64,000 nt of DNA, from NCBI GenBank assembly GCA_017538795.1, contig JAFYIE010000086.1, positions 1-64,000 of the forward strand. The letters are read 5' to 3'. Of the stretch, positions 62,838 to 64,000 are shown piece by piece (position 1 is the first letter of the stretch; every line of letters begins with the position of its first letter). Below the pieces are notes generated by a model. That model worked only from the letters and a program-made list of their open reading frames with translations. It was not told the origin of the DNA and did not search any database. This DNA is from Bacteroidales bacterium. Lineage in GTDB: Bacteria; Bacteroidota; Bacteroidia; Bacteroidales; F082. The position numbers were made by a program, and so were the translations under genes.

Positions 62838-64000
62838 TTAGTATACTAAGAATTTTGCCTGTTCTGTCTTGTTGCCGGCCTTTACACGGACGATGTATGA
62901 GCCTTTTACCAAGTCATTTGTGTTGATGTTCAAAGTATGTTCGCCTTGTACGTATGTTCCAAGCTTGATCTCTGAAATCAAACGACCTGTGAAGTCGTAA
63001 ATGGCATAGCTGACATTTGCGTTTTCTTCAAGGTTGATGTCAATCATAGCCTGACCTCTAACTGGGTTAGGATAAACCTTCAACTGCTCGTTTTCAACTT
63101 CTACTACGTTGTTGTCGTCGCCGTTGTTGTCGTCACCATTCTCATTCCAGTTGATCGGCACATAGTATGTTTCGCAGTAAACGATACCTTCACCGTATGT
63201 GGCTGCGTAAATCATACCTTCATTATAGATACCAGGATATTCAATTTCTAAACTGTTACCCATCTCGTCGTAGAGCACGTCAACCTTGGTAGGATGATTC
63301 TGCATGTAAGCTTGCTTGATATCCATTACTGGGCATGATACGTTTCCTGTTGGAACCCACTCGCCGTTGTTAAGCATGTAGAGACCTGTTTCAGTACCGA
63401 CGAAGATTGTGTTGCTGCCCTTTTCAATCAAACTTGAGAAGACAGGAGCCTTCGCGAGGTTACCCTGTGCGTTTGTGAATGTGTCGCCTGCATCGGTTGA
63501 TTTGTAAACATAGCTGTCGTTGCCATAGTTACCTAATGTTACAACCACAGAATTCTTATTTGATGGGTTGATAGAGATGCTTGTGATAGCTCTGTCTGGG
63601 AATCCTCCCAATGTTGTAAATGTAACAACGCACTCTGTTGAGTCAACACTTGCTTGTGCTGCTGTGTAAGCGTTTGAAAGACCAGTTACTTTGTACATGT
63701 TACCTTCCAATGTACCAACCAATGCCATATCGCCGTCACCACTGATAGCCACTGCTGATGGGATACCGCTGATAGCGCTTATCAGGCACCATTCTGTTGC
63801 GATGTTGAATCTGAGAGCGTCTCTTGTCATATAGAGCTTGTTCTCAATACCGCATACAAACAATGTGCTGATTGAGTCGTGGAGGTTCTTGATGGTGTCG
63901 CCATGATGCCAGATGTACTCAGTAATTGAGTCGTGTGTCCAAGCGTGAGCATTGTCATGTGGTGGTTCTGGCATTGTGTAGTTGATTGGATATCCAGCCT
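62838..64000 (-). CDS. T9SS cargo protein with propeller-like region (N-terminus cut)
   Basis: Open to the window edge; the frame continues past the ATG at 63974 with no stop, reading ...AGYPINYTMPEPP, so the true start lies beyond 64000. The visible part has repeated BNR/sortilin-like units: SISINPSNKNSVVVTLGNY, YKSTDAGDTF and FVGTETGLYMLNNGEW, typical of beta-propellers such as exo-sialidase-like or photosynthesis-stability-like folds. The C-terminal ~85 residues are a T9SS sorting domain (LKVYPNPVRGQAMIDIN, DLVKGSYIVRV). Secreted or surface-attached; activity unknown. Confidence 0.82.
   Translation of the reverse strand, partial: AGYPINYTMPEPPHDNAHAWTHDSITEYIWHHGDTIKNLHDSISTLFVCGIENKLYMTRDALRFNIATEWCLISAISGIPSAVAISGDGDMALVGTLEGNMYKVTGLSNAYTAAQASVDSTECVVTFTTLGGFPDRAITSISINPSNKNSVVVTLGNYGNDSYVYKSTDAGDTFTNAQGNLAKAPVFSSLIEKGSNTIFVGTETGLYMLNNGEWVPTGNVSCPVMDIKQAYMQNHPTKVDVLYDEMGNSLEIEYPGIYNEGMIYAATYGEGIVYCETYYVPINWNENGDDNNGDDNNVVEVENEQLKVYPNPVRGQAMIDINLEENANVSYAIYDFTGRLISEIKLGTYVQGEHTLNINTNDLVKGSYIVRVKAGNKTEQAKFLVY

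Overview
The window looks like a chromosomal segment of a Bacteroidales-type bacterium (phylum Bacteroidota). Five proteins end in, or are cut within, type IX secretion (T9SS) C-terminal sorting domains. Many genes are preceded by the Bacteroidota -7 element TAnnTTTG, with a TTG about 19-20 nt upstream in several cases. Other lineage markers are a gingipain-like C25 peptidase, a V-type ATPase operon with a DUF2764 gene, PorT-type barrels and few Shine-Dalgarno sites. Nothing looks like a phage, IS element, plasmid or CRISPR array; it is mostly core genome with short interspersed palindromic and low-complexity repeats between genes. No tRNA or rRNA was found.

Layout. 1-4442: tail of a T9SS cargo gene, a C25 peptidase and a beta-CASP nuclease. 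4443-4930: RNase P RNA with promoter and terminator. 4931-9633: a two-gene envelope operon (large TPR protein plus outer-membrane barrel). 9646-18887: gyrB followed by V-ATPase genes E, DUF2764, A, B, D, I, K. 18888-20437: a TIGR04076-like gene, a 6S-like structured RNA and an AT-rich lipoprotein. 20438-24844: prmC, a YigZ/IMPACT protein, dnaA, an RsmI-like methylase and a small hypothetical. 24922-29407: POT transporter diverging from valS. 29513-33746: rsfS-ftsH-LUD operon (minus) diverging from birA, then a SRPBCC protein. 33791-40359: pyrE, NUDIX, coaD, a thioredoxin-fold envelope protein, secA. 40404-46221: two tandem patatin/barrel proteins (type Vd-like), pyrH, frr. 46218-52241: ddl (minus) and the PASTA protein - T9SS cargo - rluD-like - hldD series. 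52320-57850: MerR and M23 peptidase (minus) diverging from alaS - lipoprotein - barrel. 57860-64000: a 1090-residue T9SS PKD protein, rdgB, ung, a 43-residue lipoprotein and a T9SS propeller protein cut by the window end.

Besides housekeeping (gyrB, dnaA, valS, alaS, frr, pyrH, pyrE, coaD, secA, ftsH), the dominant theme is the envelope: T9SS cargo, patatin/barrel exporters, TPR/barrel pair, PASTA protein, M23 hydrolase, Ddl and HldD. The V-ATPase proteolipid carries the residue set of the sodium site of Enterococcus NtpK, suggesting sodium coupling. The most unusual items are the likely 6S-like RNA, mobile-repeat sequence inside prmC and inside the P12 helix of RNase P RNA, the tandem patatin/barrel genes, and several recurring hairpin families. 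I did not find a clear new defence or mobile system.
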